Below are positions 63,425 to 64,000 of a DNA stretch of 64,000 nucleotides, one piece after another; the stretch's first letter is position 1, and each line of letters starts with the position of its first letter. Below the pieces are notes generated by a model. The model was not told the DNA's origin, ran no database searches, and worked only from the letters and a program-made list of their open reading frames with translations. This DNA is from Pseudomonas sp. S09G 359 (GTDB lineage: Bacteria; Pseudomonadota; Gammaproteobacteria; Pseudomonadales; Pseudomonadaceae): NCBI RefSeq assembly GCF_002843605.1, contig NZ_CP025263.1, positions 1,246,501 through 1,310,500 of the forward strand, read 5' to 3'. The translations under genes and the position numbers were made by a program.

Positions 63425-63829
63425 TCAGTTTTCTTCGCCTTCGGCCAACAGCGCAATCCCGCCAATAATCACCGCCACCCCCACCCAGTGCAGCGGGCTG
63501 ATATGTTCCCCCAGCCCCAGCCACGACCCCAGCAGCACCACCACGAACACCAACGAACTCAAGGGAAAGGCCAGCGACAGGCTGCTGCGCCGCAGGATCA
63601 GCATCCACACAAAAAACGCGCCGATATAACAGGCAATCGCCGCCAGAATCCCCGGGTTACGCGCCACCTCGGTCAGCCACAACCAATTGAAATCCATTTG
63701 CCCCAACTGGTCGCCGGCCACCTTGGTAAACAACTGCCCGGCGCTCTCGGTGCAGATCAGCAAGGCCCACAGCACCACAGTGCCCAGGCGCCCATGCAAC
63801 CAACCGCTATTCATCGTTTGCGTACTCAT
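63425..63829 (-). CDS. Small EamA/DMT-type membrane protein
   Basis: This 134-residue protein has four helices: GTVVLWALLICTESAGQLF, GILAAIACYIGAFFVWMLIL, SLAFPLSSLVFVVVLLGSW and WVGVAVIIGGIALLA. It is half an EamA transporter, like ArnE/ArnF or SMR proteins that work as pairs. ATG 63829 overlaps the stop of the upstream gene (ATGA). The two likely form a heterodimeric flippase or exporter. Confidence 0.85.
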   Translation of the reverse strand: MSTQTMNSGWLHGRLGTVVLWALLICTESAGQLFTKVAGDQLGQMDFNWLWLTEVARNPGILAAIACYIGAFFVWMLILRRSSLSLAFPLSSLVFVVVLLGSWLGLGEHISPLHWVGVAVIIGGIALLAEGEEN

Positions 63830-64000
63830 GCCTGGCTCCCTGCGATTGCAACCAACATCACGCCGAACGTAATCACCAGCGTGCCCAGCCAACGGCGGCG
63901 GCTGACGGTTTCGCCCAGCACCACCTTGCCCGCCAGCACCACGCCGCAATAGGCCAGGGCGGCGGCCGGAAACAACAGGCTCAACGGCGCGCGGGACAGC
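63826..64000 (-). CDS. Small EamA/SMR-type membrane protein, 5' end outside window
   Basis: Only the C-terminal 57 codons are visible. They read SLLFPAAALAYCGVVLAGKVVLGET and WLGTLVITFGVMLVAIAG, two helices of an EamA or SMR half-transporter, with GET/S-x-x-R-W-L-G as in DMT proteins. The TGA overlaps the next ATG, so it is the first member of the pair. Its length and start cannot be seen. Confidence 0.72.
   Translation of the reverse strand, partial: LSRAPLSLLFPAAALAYCGVVLAGKVVLGETVSRRRWLGTLVITFGVMLVAIAGSQA

Overview
The window looks like a chromosomal segment of a Pseudomonas of the P. fluorescens group. It is GC-rich and carries a PQQ glucose dehydrogenase, MetR, a type B L31, many c-di-GMP proteins and the typical P. 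fluorescens REP palindromes (core GTGGCGAGCGGGCTTGCCCG) in almost every large gap. There are no rRNA or tRNA genes, no CRISPR and no prophage. The call rests on sequence character and remembered family members, not on a search.

Layout. 1-6.8 kb: two tandem-paralogous membrane GGDEF/EAL proteins (the first cut by the window edge) around a secreted cupredoxin-like protein, a DUF3034 outer-membrane-type protein and a lipoprotein truncated globin. This is one tightly packed operon that could couple envelope copper/haem chemistry to c-di-GMP. 6.9-12 kb: gcd and a ZnuD-like TonB receptor with a near-perfect Zur box. 12.2-14.8 kb: two small genes, then a PadR regulator with a siderophore-interacting ferric reductase (NfeR/NfeF-like pair) and a palindromic operator. 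15.3-23.1 kb: a nine-gene chaperone-usher fimbrial operon in the gene order of E. coli pap (pilin, PapH-like, usher, chaperone, minor subunits, two-domain tip adhesin), behind an AT-rich leader. 23.1-23.7 kb: a 218-bp REP-containing unit tandemly triplicated. 23.7-32.1 kb: a 1709-residue LRR/NEL-type E3 ubiquitin ligase effector and a PBP1-like bifunctional peptidoglycan synthase. 32.2-33.3 kb: a RAYT transposase between REP doublets.

33.5-42.3 kb: a ProY-type permease, an OpgC-like membrane protein, a LuxR-controlled metabolic island (FMN glutamate-synthase-like oxidoreductase, small monooxygenase, cupin; divergent nitrilase-family amidase and APC permease), then Zur-box-preceded cysteine-free L31. 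42.3-49.9 kb: a signalling operon in which a dihaem cytochrome c peroxidase is translationally embedded among a REC-GGDEF-EAL protein, a membrane histidine kinase and a REC-histidine kinase, facing a divergent REC/degenerate HD-GYP gene. 50-54.5 kb: Nudix, LysE exporter, GNAT, MetR, a secreted alpha/beta hydrolase and a DsbA-type oxidoreductase. 54.7-62.3 kb: a sigma-54 two-component system with a BioF2/FemAB-like acyltransferase, and upstream of it a coupled esterase/class III aminotransferase/HAD phosphatase operon, divergent from a MipA/OmpV porin-like gene across a perfect 8-3-8 palindrome. 63.4 kb to the end: a pair of small EamA-type membrane proteins, the second cut by the window edge.

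The strongest candidates for undescribed biology are the peroxidase/c-di-GMP signalling operon, the cupredoxin-EAL-DUF3034-globin operon, the Pap-like fimbria, the aminotransferase/acyltransferase cluster with its own two-component system, and the half-REP units that have expanded into mirrored tandem arrays around REP doublets.
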